In this document: piece by piece, positions 1 through 14,200 of the stretch
How the letters are laid out: every line of letters starts with the position of its first letter
Position numbering within the stretch: position 1 is the stretch's first letter
NCBI GenBank assembly: GCA_964035545.1
Contig: OZ037765.1
Span: forward strand, 20,654,495 to 20,718,494
Length of the DNA: 64,000 nt
Reading direction: 5' to 3'
From: Bugula neritina
Lineage: Eukaryota; Bryozoa; Gymnolaemata; Cheilostomatida; Bugulidae
Position numbers and translations under genes: made by a program
Notes under the pieces: model-generated
Seen by the model: the letters and a program-made list of their open reading frames with translations, nothing else
Database searches by the model: none
What the model was told of the DNA's origin: nothing

Positions 1-189
1 ATCTAAAAGTCATCGCTTCATAAACATGTTTGTGACTCTCAATCTCTTTAAACTTACGTGACATTTTATTAGAAACTTGGTCTCAAGTCGAAACATGTCA
101 ACTTGGTAGCTAACTTCTTGGTTTTCCCTGTAAGATCATTTTTTCCTGGCTTCTGTAAGTGTGCATCAGTTTATTTATTTTATATGCAG

Positions 190-915
190 ATTACACGGCG
201 GACCTACCCTAAACTCAAAGAAGTTGATGATGTTTTGGGTGGTGCAGATGCCTGGAAAAATGTTGATTCCACAGACGGTAATTTATATATCTTAAAGTTG
301 CCATTTGTACTGAGTTTTCTAATGTATTAAATGTTAACATAAACATTAGTAGTTAGAAATTTGTGAAATAAATTACAAAAAGTATTTTATGAAAAATTAT
401 TTTTGTAAAGTCAGCAATATTTGTAAAAGACTGAATTTTTCATTACTGTTTCTTGATAGTCTAAATATGACTGCCAAACTTAATCTAAAACTAAGCTTTT
501 AATAAATATTGATCACCTTTTACAATTAGAGTTTCTAGGGCTAGTATAAGTCTCTCACAGGCAGCACTGTGTATTACTCAGAACTCGACTTCCATAGAAT
601 AGTATAAACAGCTCACTGGCAACTACTGTTTAAAGGGAAGCCAACTTTTAATTAGAAATCAGTGGGGAACCATTTCTGAAGGGTTCAATGTAGGGCTGTG
701 CTTTTACTCTAAGCACAGTAATTTTGTAAATGTTCCATTTATAATACATACGTCATTCATTTTATCTATATGCTGCTCTTCCTACAGAAACATGTCCCAA
801 GTGCAGCAATTCTAGAGCCTACTTCATGCAAGTGCAGACCAGATCAGCTGATGAACCAATGACAACTTACTACAAGTGCTGTAATCACGAATGCGGATTT
901 AGATGGAATAATTGA
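190..915 (+). CDS. POLR3K: RNA polymerase III subunit RPC10 (POLR3K), last two coding exons
   Basis: Two exons are visible: 190-277 (ends in phase 1 before GTAATT) and 788-915 (after TCCTACAG, stop TGA 913-915). Together they encode the central linker and C-terminal zinc ribbon of the small Pol III subunit that takes part in termination and RNA cleavage. The linker reads [17 protein letters not shown]. The ribbon has CPKC and CxxxxC cysteine pairs, with the family signature [16 protein letters not shown] between them; the acidic DE pair of this hairpin is the catalytic element in TFIIS-like ribbons. The N-terminal zinc ribbon exon lies left of the window. The 3' UTR probably ends near AATAAA at 1544-1549, with other candidates downstream. 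Similarity to animal POLR3K is very close, so the identification is secure; only the missing first exon is unknown. Confidence 0.95.
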
Positions 916-2434
916 GACTGAAACTTGTTATAATGTCGAGTCTGCTGATGGTTTCCTGCATTTTACAGAAATCCATATTGAGTTTTCTATTGTTTGCTGG
1001 AAAGCAATTTTATGGACATATCTATAAGCAGAAATTACAAATGATTTTTTGTAAATGCATTATGGTGTACATACTGAAGCAAAAAGTATATGAAACTTTG
1101 TTGGCAAGTGTAATAATTATTCTTTAGAAGCCACTGTTGGCTGGAATCAATTACTACTTACTTTTTGATACACGTTTTTGCTTTTCTGATGTAAATCTTT
1201 CTTGCAGTTTTAAAAACGGCTTGCTAACAAATTCCAAACAAATATTATAAAAATTTACTAATGCTTTTTCATGCGAGATTTATATTAACCTACCTGAGTG
1301 CTCATTTGTGATTTATTGAATGTTTATGGCAATCCACTAATAATAAATAATTTAAGTTCTCAATTTTCATGATGGGCATGATTGACTTATTTGATCAGTG
1401 TAAAACTTTGAATAGCTAGATAAATTTACTGGTGTTTGATGTTAATATATAATATATATATGGTGTGTCTCAACCCTAAAGAAATACATTTTTAGTTCAT
1501 AATACACATATTTCTTGATGTAAAGCATTTAAGTTCTAAGTTGAATAAAAAATAAAGCAACACTTTCAAATGTATATTGCTGAAATTTTTGTTTATAAAA
1601 TTTGTGAAAACTACGATTAAGTAGCCATTGATTAGTGCAAAATAGCATTTACAGAGTAACGAAAATTAATCGAATCTGCGTAATATAAACAAAATATCGG
1701 TAAACATATTATTATAGTGTAAAATCTATAAATATTACATAAAATGGAAAGTGCATAATGAAGATATCATTGATGCCAGCGTATAATATTGGAATAGCAT
1801 TTATTGAAAAATGAAAAGCTTGGTGAATATGTAATTACTATAGGAAACATTTCAACACCTTTTGTGCTCATAGAAATTTGTAAAATGCTGCAATTAATTT
1901 TTTTTTCTAAATTTTAAGCTGCTATGAGCACACTCATCTTCCATAAATAAGGCTTCAACTCCGCTCTAGTAACAGATCAGGAGACTCGGTGATGCACTGT
2001 CAAGAGATAATAACATGGACACTGTGCTTTTACTGGCCATTTATACCAAGCAAGAACTGTAATAAAATATGTACTGGACCTTCAATAAACTTTTGTTTGC
2101 TGATATACTCAAAACATATATCAATGTGCATATAGTATAGCCAAATTGTCTGCTAAGCATTAGTATAATTATTGCAATTGTATAAGTAGCTTTTAACTAC
2201 TGCTTCTATCATAACACCAGCATGCAATAAAGTCAATTTTTGTTAAGAGTTGTACTCTCTCTAAAAGTATAATACTCTATCATAGGTGTACATACATAAG
2301 CCCTAATAAGGGCCATGAGTTTATGAGTTTGTCTCTGTGCTTTGGTTGATTGGTCATGAAGATCGGCTGCTATATTAGCAAAGATTAAAAAATACTTTGT
2401 TTCTTATTGTAAGAGGCTCACCATTTGTAGAAGG

Positions 2435-2492
2435 GTGTGTGTGTGTGTGTGTGTGTGCGCATGCGTGTGTGCGTGCATTTGTGCGCGTGTGT
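2435..2492. repeat. GT/GC-rich dinucleotide microsatellite
   Basis: An uninterrupted run of GT units passes into imperfect GTGC and GCGTGT units. Alternating purine-pyrimidine DNA of this kind is typical of polymorphic microsatellites and can adopt Z-DNA. Confidence 0.9.
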
Positions 2493-3329
2493 AACTTTAT
2501 ATTTACCAAAACAACATTTTAATTGAGAACCCCATAAATGTTTTTATAGTTATCACCAATACAGTTGCTTAGACCACGTCATACTTTAATTATACTTGCC
2601 AAATCACATAAAAAATTCATGCAGTGAGCATTAAATATTTTGCAAAATTCCTTTAGTCATTTAAGTGTAGCAGATGCTGATTGTCGATTGTCAAAACAAA
2701 TGCTTAAATTGTAATCTATTTGTACAGTAATTATTAAGTTATCTGTGTATCAATACATACTTCATCACTTATTTCTATTTCTTGTCCTTCTTCATATTAT
2801 GTATATCATAGAATATAGTGATTGTATTGATTAGGGCATAATAATACCATATAATATACCTATGCATGATAAAGCACACAATAACATAATATAGCCTAAT
2901 AAACTTGCTTTTTTGTCTTTTTTACCTTTACGTGGTATTTTATTAAAAGCTTATTATACAATACAGTGTAATTATTAATTATAAAAGACCAACACAAATG
3001 TTATTTTTATAGCAATAGAAGTAAAAGCACGTCATGTACAGCATAATAATATAATTATAATATACTCGCCACTTGTTGCGATATTAGAGTTATCCCACCC
3101 AAAGTAAAGGTTGTGACGAGACTAGAGAAGAAAGACTAATCTCGTCTCATCATTTTACATACTGAAAGGCACTATTCATTTTCCATTTGAGCAGTGGCAT
3201 TAAATTTAATGGCGACATTACTTTTTAGTCTTGGTAGTTTTCATTATGAGGACCAGCTACCAATAATTTATTGATTATAGAATCATGTTCTTGTGGTGTC
3301 TCTAATAACTATAATCATTGTAATTTAAA

Positions 3330-3780
3330 TTATGATTTACTTTAACAATAACTTTAACTCAAACTTTAAGTATAATATAAAATTAATAATTATAAGTTAT
3401 TTAATAAGTATTATTATTATTATATTAATTATAATATTATTATATTAATAAGATATTATTAATTGATAATCATACTCATACTGATCAACTCATAATTTTT
3501 TTGTAACACTAACAGTAACAATCACAATCACAATGATCAATCATCAATGTATGTTTCAGGTTAGGATTCAGATTGTCATTTTAGTGAGTGAATTTCTAAC
3601 AATAAGTCTAACAATAACAGCATCAGCATGAGTAACACTAAGATTAAGAGTAAGACTAAGTCTAACTGTAACTGTAAGTGCAATACTAAAAGTAAAAGTA
3701 AATATAATAATAATCATCATCATAATAATAATAATTATAATAATTATTATTTATTTGAAATAATATTAATTTAAAGCAAA
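3330..3780. repeat. AT-rich low-complexity and degenerate short-unit repeats
   Basis: Runs of TAATAT, ATTATT and degenerate AGTAAx/AGACTAx hexamer-like units fill this stretch. There is no coding potential in any frame. It resembles the AGT/ACT-rich tracts elsewhere in the window (6360-6720, 18360-18500). Confidence 0.6.
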
Positions 3781-4045
3781 ATCACTTTTTCAAAATGTTG
3801 CTATTAGTATTGTAATAGATATTGGGGTAACTTTTTGGAAGTTGTCTATTCTTATATTATTATTATAATATCTGCATGTTATCTGTTATTCCTTTTTCTA
3901 ACTAACAATGAATATTTAAAATGTTATTATTTGGTTGGCTACTACTAAACCACTAGGGGGACAAAATGACTTCCTGTACTAGCTGAGTTTTTAAGCTATA
4001 CGGGAAAAGACCGATATTATGTATTTTAGTTTATCTGTACTACAG

Positions 4046-5464
4046 CTAATACCAAACACTGAATCAACTAATATGGAGCCTGGAGAACAGCCACTTGTAT
4101 TAACAGAATCAACCAACCACAGTAATGATGACACCCCAAACTGCCCAATAACGTTTACAGGTAAGGTTTTTTTATTTAACTAATTCCACACAAATGGTAT
4201 GAATTAGTTAATTTTTCAGTTGTATATTTCTAATCTCATAATAAAATTAGTTTCTAATATCAGTGTATATAGCAAGATTGACATTAAATCAAATGCATGC
4301 AAATAGTATTTTATTGTCACTGCCTAAAAAAGGTGTTTTTTATAAACTCAAAATTTACAGGGTAAGTTTGGGCTTATTTATCAGTGGTTGAATGAGCATG
4401 ACTTGCCTTCAGATGCTCAATACTTTTTTCTAAATCAAAATTGAGATTTATTCAATCTACTATGGGGGAAACATGTAGAAAATAGAGTATATAATCTTAG
4501 AGAGCAAATATATACCATTTGCATTCTTTCATTGTGAAATGTATTTTTACAGTGCATGTAACCCTATGGTAAGTAGAATGAGTAAATCTCAAAGAAAGTG
4601 TTAGATGTCAGGAGACCTTTACAGATGAAGTAAACTTCAGTAACTCTAATTTAGGTGCTTAATAATTTTTTTTAATTTCAAGTAATTTTTGACTATTCTT
4701 ACCAAACTAGGTTCAGTAATGCTTTTACTTCAGTTGCCATCATATCAGTTAATCCAAAACAAAAACATCTAAGTTTACTAATTATTTATAAAATGAATAT
4801 TTTGTTGTTTGTGTTGATAGATAAAGAAGGCCTGACGATTGAGCTGCCCATGCTGATAGGAAATGTGACCGAAATTTCTACCACCTCCGATCCAGCCAAA
4901 CGAGTAAATAACATTTCCCAAATGGGGTTAGACAATTCTAATAATTTTGATAGTACTTTACACACAAATAACCCAGGGTACCTTAGCGGCTATTCAGGTG
5001 TTAAAGCTGATAGTACATGGGTTGACTCATTTATCACTAGTAAAAAACATAAAGACATGATGAGAAAGCGCGTCCTCCGTCAGTCTAGTGACTATAGGCA
5101 ACAGGAAACTGTTAGGTCTCGGAACCGGATGAAACTGAGAAGAAGCAATCCTGAATACAGAGAAAAAGAAAGGAAAAGAGATCGAGAAAGAAGAAGGTTG
5201 GCTCGTACTACTAACCCCGAGAAGCGAGCTATAGAGAGGGAGAGAGATAGACTATATAAAAAGCGCATAAGAAGCGATTCTAAAGTCGAATTTATAATGA
5301 GCGCTTCAACTGTCTCACACGAGGTTGTGCTCCATGATAGTCACTCCGAACAACAGTCACTAGAATTTGATTCAGTGTTGGATAATTCTCACTCAAACAA
5401 TCTTATAACTATTAGCTGTATGAGTGACAATTCTGGTGGTATCATGGTTATGGATAATACGTGA
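4046..5464 (+). CDS. Basic STPR-like repeat protein, two exons
   Basis: Exon A is 4046-4160 with an ATG at 4073 (the frame stays open upstream to a TACAG acceptor, so an earlier start is possible). Exon B is 4821-5464, entered in phase 1 after TTGATAG, ending TGA. The predicted protein is about 243 residues from the first ATG. An acidic and polar N-terminal part is followed by about three copies of a ~22-residue unit, each opening SSDYRQQ, NPEYREK or NPEKRAI and continuing as Arg/Lys/Glu-rich helix, then an acidic Ser/His-rich tail. The unit length and charge pattern resemble the STPR (score-and-three peptide repeat) DNA-binding domain known from silk moth FMBP-1; nuclear DNA binding is therefore inferred. 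AATAAA at 5793-5798 is a likely poly(A) signal. Family assignment is tentative, but the coding call is firm. Confidence 0.7.
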
Positions 5465-8203
5465 TACGTTAACTTGTTATCTCTTTATTTCACTTTTAAT
5501 GCTCTGTAGAAGTAGATGTCTCATTTTGTCCAGTTTGATTTTAGTGTTCAGTTTTGAAGTGATACATGGTTTCTTGTATGTCAAAAGAACAGGCTTAACA
5601 CAATGTAACATAATTCTAGTCTTTTATTTATTGGCTCAGCACTCCTTTACTGTCTTTGGTAAGCAAATTCAAGTCTTGGAAATTTACAGGTTGTATTTCT
5701 CGCAAATTAATACCAAATTCATGTTGATGAATTTCAGCATGTTTAATTGTAGGTAAGCTTAATTATTGGTTATTTCCAAAATGCATTTATGTAATAAATG
5801 CATTTGAATCTGCATGCTGAATACATAAACATACAGTTGGTAAATTGAGTTACACCGATAGCAGGATTTACTGTTGCTTTGCAATAGTTTACATAAAAAC
5901 CAAGTTGCTTATGTTGAGAAGCCTTATTAATACAGCTGTATATTTTGGCAACCAGTTAATAATGTAGTGCTTTCAATCACCATGAAGACAATGGCTACTC
6001 GCTTGCCGAAGTTAGGAGTAACCCACTCTTAGTTTTACTTGCGACACAAGTACAAAAATCGATTTGCCGTTGCTGGGCTGCGAAAACATAGCCCAAAATA
6101 CTTTTTGCCAAACAACAATAATGTGCGAACCGGTACCCTCTAAATAGCAATTCTTCCAGCTAGGGCTTCAAAACGAAGGTGAAAGGCCAGGTCAGTATGA
6201 GGATCAGTCTGGGTTAGTTTCATATTTTCACGGCGTGATATATTTCTTTAACTCTTTGGTTTTTCATGTATTTTAATATGTTAATATTATATTTATTGTT
6301 CATAATATCATATTCTGATAATTATTTGATGATTAGCATGTGAATATTTACCTTTAGTTAATATATTTGCGCAAGAGCTACTATTATACTCAGCAGTAGT
6401 AGTACTACGTCTACTGTACTCATACTGCCAGTAGCAGTAGTAGTAATAGTAGTAGTAGTAGTAGTAGTAGTAGTACTAATACTTATACAGTAATACTACT
6501 AGACCTAGTGGCTAGTAGCACTAGTGCTAGTAGTAGCACTACCGCTACGTCTACTCACTCTGATTCCACTGTGCTAGTTGGCTAGTAAAATTAGTATAAC
6601 TTATAAGTATTACTATTACTATTAGTCCTACTAATACTATTACAGTATTACTATTACTATTAGTATTAGTAATTAGTACTAGTTACTCTAATGCCTATGG
6701 CTATAGTTATACTTATAGTATTAACAGGTAACTCTTGGTATGATGACTAAGTACTAATCCAACAGAGTTTTGAATTTTTTTTAATCCAACAGAGTTTTGA
6801 CTTTTTTTTCTTTCATTTTTGTCCATGCCTACTTATATTATAGCCAGTATTTACACTGAATTTTGCAACATGTTATCATGTTTGTGATATGCAATAAATC
6901 AATCAATAATAACTGATCTGCGATGTTAATCAGTATGAGTATCAGTAAATTTATTCCGTAATACTAATCGCACTTTGATTTATGATAATCATAAAGTGAT
7001 AATTATTAATGATTTTTTCATGATGAACTAAAACTCACAATGGTTATTGCACATCATGATATTAATTATACTTATGGTCATGATAGTTTGTAATTGTTTT
7101 AAAAACGTAAAACCCTATCACATGTTTTAAATCTTGAAATGTCAATCTGTCAGTGTTGAGTTCTGACTCTTGCTCCTAAACTCAAGTTTACTTTAAACAT
7201 AAAATAGTTGGGACTATAATAATGATGATTATGAGGAAGATGATGATAAACATTGATGTTGACAGATATAATAATATAGTATACTTACTAATACTCTATG
7301 GTCTATGATATAGAATTAGAGTTAGGCATTCACATAGAACTGAAATAGCCATTTTTATAGTGACAGTGATCGTTGAAATTACTGTTGGACTAACTTTAAA
7401 GCTTAGAGTTAGTAATTTTCCCTGTAACTATAATAGTGAGTGTAAAATGATTGTACTTTGAAAACTAACTTTTACATATTAGTGCTACTACTAACTCTAA
7501 GCCTGAGTCAACTTTGTCACCACTATTCGAATTATTACATTTGCGTTCAACATTACACATAAAGTAATACTACAGTGCGTATCTAGTTTAGTTTCATAAA
7601 AACCAAATTATTCAAGCTTTTGAAGTGATTAGTTTCAATTAGTTATGGCAGCGAGTGAGATATAAATATGTGTCTTTTACTTGGCAGAAGTTTACTCAAA
7701 CTATGTACATTATTAAACCTAGTAAATCATTTTAGATTTCTTGCTCATTCTAATTGATATCTGAAAACAATTTTTGTTAATACTGTAAAGTGATGGATGA
7801 AAAACAAAAGATTGCTTAATAGAGATGAAAACTGACGAGCTGATTCGAAGATATTCTTGAGTTTAAATTGGCTCATGCAATGATGATGAGTTTTTGCAAT
7901 CATAACCAAACAATTACTGAAAAATTAGTTTTATTAAGCATATATAGGGCCAAACCAAATTGGTGTAGTATTTAAAAATCAGTGCAAGTTGTGAAAACTT
8001 ACGTGGGGTTTTGTTCAGCTTACGTTTGGCATGCTAAAAGAGGTTTCACTGTTTCTATTTAAAAACATATGAAACTACTATGCTGCCATTTCCGCTAAGG
8101 AAAATATTATCCTGGAAATACTAGAACTGATACTATTTAAAAAAATATGAGATATTAAAATTAGCAATGCATTTGTAGCTGCAATGATTTGACTTTGGGA
8201 GTT
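5465..8203. other. 3' UTR and intergenic DNA with triplet-rich repeats
   Basis: No exon was found. It contains the putative poly(A) signal at 5793-5798, an AGT-rich tract (listed separately), and a short direct duplication near 6754-6800 (AATCCAACAGAGTTTTGA, twice). The stretch 5985-6230 is less AT-rich and looks like unique sequence or an old transposon fragment; I could not assign it. Confidence 0.5.
6360..6720. repeat. AGT/ACT trinucleotide-rich degenerate satellite
   Basis: AGT units run in tandem around 6430-6475 and pass into mixed AGT, ACT and CTAGTA units in both orientations. Because AGT and ACT are reverse complements, the tract can fold on itself. No coding potential. Confidence 0.8.
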
Positions 8204-11200
8204 ATGATATCTGAAGAAGATTTAGATCATTTGATTGACGAAGAGTTAGAAGACTATGCAGATGCTGTTGATGTGGAAGATGAACATAGCTATACAGGTA
8301 CCATAGTAGTGAACGGCACTGAATACATGATAATTTTGGCTATGTTTTATTTTTTATAGTTGCATTATTAGCGGATATTATATTAAAGATATAATTTTAA
8401 GATTTGGAACTTCAAAAATATAGTGACCATAATTTAAATAATTGAAGTTTGATATAGTTATATACTTATTGCAATATATACTAGCTAAGTCACGTTGCTG
8501 CATCTTCAACTATTTAAGTTTCGTAACGTTTTAATTGCTTTTTCAATAAGTTCCATTAGGTCATTGCCTAGTCTTAGTTTGTTTCAAGTTATAACTTTGG
8601 TCTAAACCAATTTACACATACAACAGTATAATGGCTATATATGAATGCTGGATCAATATTTCACTTTTCGAATGTTAAACTGGTAAAATGTGGTTAACAA
8701 TTTCTTATATGTGTTGTTTGTAACTGCTGCTGTCTCATTCACCTGTGATACGTTACAATATTATGTCAGATGCTGCTGCCAAGCAGACCTCAGAGGTGTC
8801 ACGGAGGGCTGCCATCCCCACTGCTGATGCCGCTGTCAATACTTTAAGGAAACATTTTGTACATTATAACAAATGCTCAGTGAAGCGGACACAACATGGT
8901 AAGTCTTAAGTATTTTTCAGTTTGTTGCAAATAAAATGCTTTGATTATAAAAATTTTTGTCTTCTATTACTTTTTGTAACATTTTTTCTAAAAGCCAACT
9001 GTAGGCCAAACTTCTGTGTTTTCCTTTGACTGTAATTCTCACATTGTGAATTATTTGAGTTAATTAACATTTTGTTGTTGCCAAAAATCTGGTGAAAAAT
9101 TCTTTGTATGTTACAAAAGTATTTTAAATACTATGATGAATATTTTTAAACTATTGTGTGAGCTTTTGACTTTTTTAAGAAAATGTTAGTGGTATAAAAA
9201 ACTTAGTCAAAACCCACACTATGCCTAAAACTATTAAACATTAATCCTAAAATTTGAAGTACTTCCTTCATACAAAGAATTTTCCAACATACTTTTGGTG
9301 AAATGAATTACAGGGTGTGCAGCAAAAAAATGTTGATCAACTCGGAAAATTGATATTATTTGAAAAAAAAACAGTCAGAGGAAAGCATAGATAGTTTTGC
9401 CTAAACCAACTAGATATATTAGAATAAGGTATATTTACATTTTCGGGCTGAGCAGAATAAATAAAAAATAAAAGATTCTGCAGTGTATATTACCAGTAAG
9501 TTAAGATATGATTGCTGGTTTTTAACCACGTCGTAGTTAAAATGATAGTACTTTTGTTTTATAATGAAATTATAATTTTAGTTTATTATTGATTCGAGTC
9601 ACTTTTAACAGTTTAAATGGTTTACATTTGCAGGTTCTGCGTTTTCCCATTGTCTACTAAGTGTGCCGATTGCCGAGCAATACTCAAAGCTGAGAGGATT
9701 GTTGGAAGAACATGCTCGCCTGCAGCTCCAGAAAGATGTCAACAGTAGAGTTCACCAATTTGAAATTTTTATTCGGAATTTGAAAAAGTTGGTACAAGAA
9801 GAGACGGCTTCATGGCTAGCAATCAACCACTCGAAAGGTAATCTGAGATTTTTTGCACAAAATATGAATTTTAATTTGGACAGTAGCTGGACATTAAATA
9901 CTCTGTAAAGGAGCTAAACTATCGTTAACTATCAATCACTGTGTTGTGCTTGCAACATTGCTTACCATATAAAATAAGTGTATGTAAAAGTTTTATTTGA
10001 ATTACTTTGACGTGATGATTATCAGTGTTAATTTGTGTGGCTACTGTACAAGTAAAGCATGTTTATATTGTATATATTTGCAGAATGCACCTGTGTGACA
10101 TAGCATATGTTTTTTATTGGTATAAATATATTTTAAAGTTGCACCTAAAATTATTTAACACATTTGTGGTAGTTGGGTTATAGTATTGGTAACTGTGTAT
10201 ATAGTAGTGGTTAAAATAAAATTTATCGAATTTCTGTTGACTTTTACTAATTCCTCTCATTTTGATCTCCAATTCCGGGTCAACAGTTGCTAGAGTCTCT
10301 AATCGTTATATCTCTAAACTACCTGTGATTCCAGATGGTGAGTTAGAAGAACACCAGACTAACCTGACAGCCCTCAGCTCAATCTGCGATGAGTTTAGAA
10401 TGCATTTGAATCACTGGGTATGCATTAAACAGCGAGCGTACAACAACAGATGGGTTCGGTTGACTTTGCCAGCCATCATGTCTGAACTGAATACGATATG
10501 TAAAAGATTTGTGAGGCTCCAAGAAACTGCTTTCTGGTATGAAGCGTTGACATTTATGATGCAGTATAGTGTAATAATGTACAAGCTGTTACTTGACTTG
10601 GCGTTCTGTTAACGCAGTTTCTTGGCTAAATTCTTGTCTCTTTTGGCGTTAGTAATAGCAGCTTTCAAGCGCACCACTGTTTGATTTTATTAATTTGTAT
10701 TTAACTAAATGAGCCCAATGTATGCAAAACGTTGATAAAACCTGCTCAAATATTTAAAAGTTAATTATGCTTGTTACATGTAGGTTTTTTAGCTGTCAGT
10801 CACGCTAAGGTATGATTTAAGCAATAGTATTATATGTAGATACATGAGACTACTCTCCTCTTTGTGATTGGCTGTTAGCTTCGTTAGCCTAGGTATGGCA
10901 AACCTAATAGCTGTATAGTACGACATGCATTCTTTGATAGTGTAAGAACTTTTGTTTATATCTTATAAAAGCATTTGCTGTTTTTTAAACTAAAAAAAGC
11001 AAATAAAACATATTTGCAGCTTGTGAGGCAGATCTATGTTAGCATAAAAGAATAATGAACTCACATGCATGTTTATTATTAGGTGGACTGAGAAGCTATT
11101 AAAGACAGGTATGCAAGTTTTTGCATATGTTGATCGGAGGTCCTTAACATACAATGATGTCTTCTCCATTGTTCGAGGCATCGAGGAGTACAACACTTTG

Positions 11201-14200
11201 ATGCAGCTTGTTCGATTTAATACTCATGAGATGAAACTCTCTAATCAACAGCTTCAAACAGATGGTAAGAAAGTAACTGCCCGCCTCATAAACCTTGCCA
11301 AAGCGTTTTATAGAATCTATTAATAAACTCAAAATTATTGGATTACTCAAGTGGTTGTACTTTCAATGTATGAAGTGTATATATGTGTTGGTTTGTGTTT
11401 GCAAAGCTTTTAAACCTCAGTTAGTGGACAAGCATGTTGGGTGTTTATTTAAGAACACCCAGTTGCAAGCTCATAGTCGTAACTTCTGATATTATGTTCA
11501 CACGATGTACTTTGCAATTTTCTTTTTCTTGGCTGATGTTACTAGTGAAACTGCAACTGCCTGATGACAGAGTATGCGTGTTATCATCATGATAACCGAG
11601 ATTATGGATGATAAAAATACTCTTGAAGAAGTTTTTTATTTTTTTAAGGCGCATTTTAAAAACTGTGTAAGTTATTCAAGTTATTTGGTGTTTCTAAATT
11701 CATGATTTGGTAACCCATGTGCTGCTCACTGCTCATATCTACTGCTTGCTTTGCAACTTATCCAAAAGTAAAAATTCTTTGGTTGTAAGTCTTAGCCGGT
11801 CCAAAGCCATTATGCATTGTGCATTCTGCTGATTGTAGAACCACGAGTTTCAGCTGTCTAAAATCAAGTTTTTGCAACTGCTTTGTTGGCGGATTTAACC
11901 ATCTTTTCTCAGTTTTGCAAACGCTTAGTATGGCAGTTGATTATTGAGATTTATGTTTGTTGGGCAATAGACATTGAAGCTAGCCACTGCAATTTTATTG
12001 CTATATTTCACTATTATATGAAACTTTGCAATGTGTAGATGAATTTGAATTTTTAATGCCACTTCATACATGGTGCGTGGGCTCTTGGATGAGCTGCAGC
12101 TGTCTTATTTAATAATGAATAGCTTTACTTTGCCTTTAAATGTTCTCAAATGTCATATCAAGTTGAAATATAATTTAAAATGTTTGAAATTAAATCTTTT
12201 GAGATGACAAATCTGAAGTTATTGTTGAATTTTTAGTATGTTTTAGTTACATAATTTACTAGAATCCGATGTCTATTGTTTACAGAACAAGTCTGCAGGT
12301 CCAGTAACTTCTATCTAATACAGCATTCTCAGCGAGGAGCTATAGATTCTAGTGCTGCCAGATCTCTCCAGTTTCTGCGTCTCCTTTACAGCTTGGCTTC
12401 TGAATGGGCAAAGTCTGCAGTGGCCATTACCAGAAACTTTCTCGGTAAACATAAAATAATTTAATTAGCATTAGACATCAATTGACTTGTTTTAAATCTT
12501 GGCAAAATTCAGATAAATGTTGAGCTTTTGACTGAACATCATCAAACCAGAAAAATAGAACCAGCTATCCTGATTGGTCAGTTAAGAGCTGTTATCATCA
12601 TAACATTACAAATAGTTTATTTACAACAATAATGATTTTATAATTACTTTTGTTAATGTTTCCTAATTTGTTGTTAACAATGAGTTTGCCAACTCTGAAC
12701 TGCACAAATTAGAGATGAAACAATACGCTTTTAAAAAGTGCTCCAACTCATAGCAATTTGGAGTTTTCTTCTGTTTACAGACATGCAACAACCTTTAGTA
12801 CATGCGATGCAGACCCAGCGATGTGTAAACTTTGAAGGTCCATCAATCAGTCCACCTGAAACTTCACCCGCAGCAGCTGGAGCTGCGGGTGACAGAAACA
12901 AAACAGGGTCAGCTGTGGCCCCAGCTACCTCCGACTATTTCAGCGAATCTCTCAACAACCAGAGAAGTCAGTGCACTTCTGTAGACATCACTTCTACCGC
13001 TTCTCCTCTCCTGGACTTTGGCAAGAAAGAGAGAGATTACATCAGTAAAGTCATTCAGATTACATGTCAGCGTACTACCCTTCTACGAAAAAACAAATTT
13101 CCAAATACTTCATATCCAACTGCTTCTTCATCTTACAACTCTCCTTTGTCAAAGAAGTCACCTCTGAAAGGTAAGATGACCTGCGAAGAAACTTTAAGCA
13201 TCAGAAAAAAAAAATGTTTATCTCCCATCTCCTATGAAACTCATCAGCCACCTCCTATATATGCATTAACATGTTTACCTACATGATATGAAAGAATTTA
13301 AATCAATGGAGGTTCTTTGTAACAGCAAATGATTGCTATGTTAATGCAAATGTCTCAAGTTGTATTCTGTATAGTGTTAGACGTGGTGTAAGCATATGTA
13401 GAGCTTCTCGACTACGAAACTTTGTTGTAGGTGATGAGTCAGTCATTTCAGAAGAATCATCGGAGAAGCTCAGCAGACAGGATCCTAAGAGAAAGTCAGT
13501 TTCCTGGGGAGACACTCATGACATGTCAGTCTGCCGGCAACTTCTTGCAAAGTAAATGTTATGAGAATTATTTTCCTACACTTACAGTGCCCTCTCTGTA
13601 TCTCACGAAGCTACATAGTAGAATACCAGATTTAACTCACAGATTCGTTAAATTTGGCCATTTTGTCCCTATACACATATACATAAGCCACAAAGAGAAG
13701 CTCAAGCCCTTGTCATTACCTATTAAATATTATGAGAAATGGATCCGTGAACTACTGAGGGTGCACTGTAGTATCTACTTGATAAAAAGAGCCCATATGA
13801 AGACATGCTGTGTCTGTTGACTAAATCTTGCCTGATCAGTATAACTACTAGTAGCTTTTGAAGGCTTCTCAGATGGCTAATTCCAGTCTGATCATCTTAC
13901 TCTATGTGATCAGGTATGCAGATGCTCTATGGAAGGCTTATGGTGCTAAGCTGGAGGATAATCTCAACTACGAGTTACAGTGGGACAAACCAGGTGGACA
14001 TAAATCTAATATCGGATCTCTTGATTTCTGCTCTTCCGGCGCTCTAATGGAGTTTACCAAATCTATTGGTCATGCTGCCTCCAAAGGTATTGAATATGAT
14101 TTTTTGTTTTTGATTGTTGTGACTAAAACATAGTTAAACGAGTTCACACATGCTTTACAGGTATCTTAGCTCTGATATATAATAATAAGTTGCATTAATA

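Larger units (their letters stand above)
916..4045. other. POLR3K 3' UTR and intergenic AT-rich DNA
   Basis: No protein-coding exon was found here. It holds several AATAAA signals after POLR3K (1544-1549 the nearest good one), a GT microsatellite and a long AT/AGT-like low-complexity stretch, both listed separately. The promoter and any untranslated first exon of the next gene must lie in its right part, but I see no clear core promoter motif. Confidence 0.6.

Noticed and set aside
912-1127. Open frame directly after POLR3K
   Set aside because: It lies in the 3' UTR and has no protein-like composition.
5424-5756. Open frame overlapping the end of the STPR-like gene
   Set aside because: Low-complexity hydrophobic translation of AT-rich 3' UTR sequence with no support.
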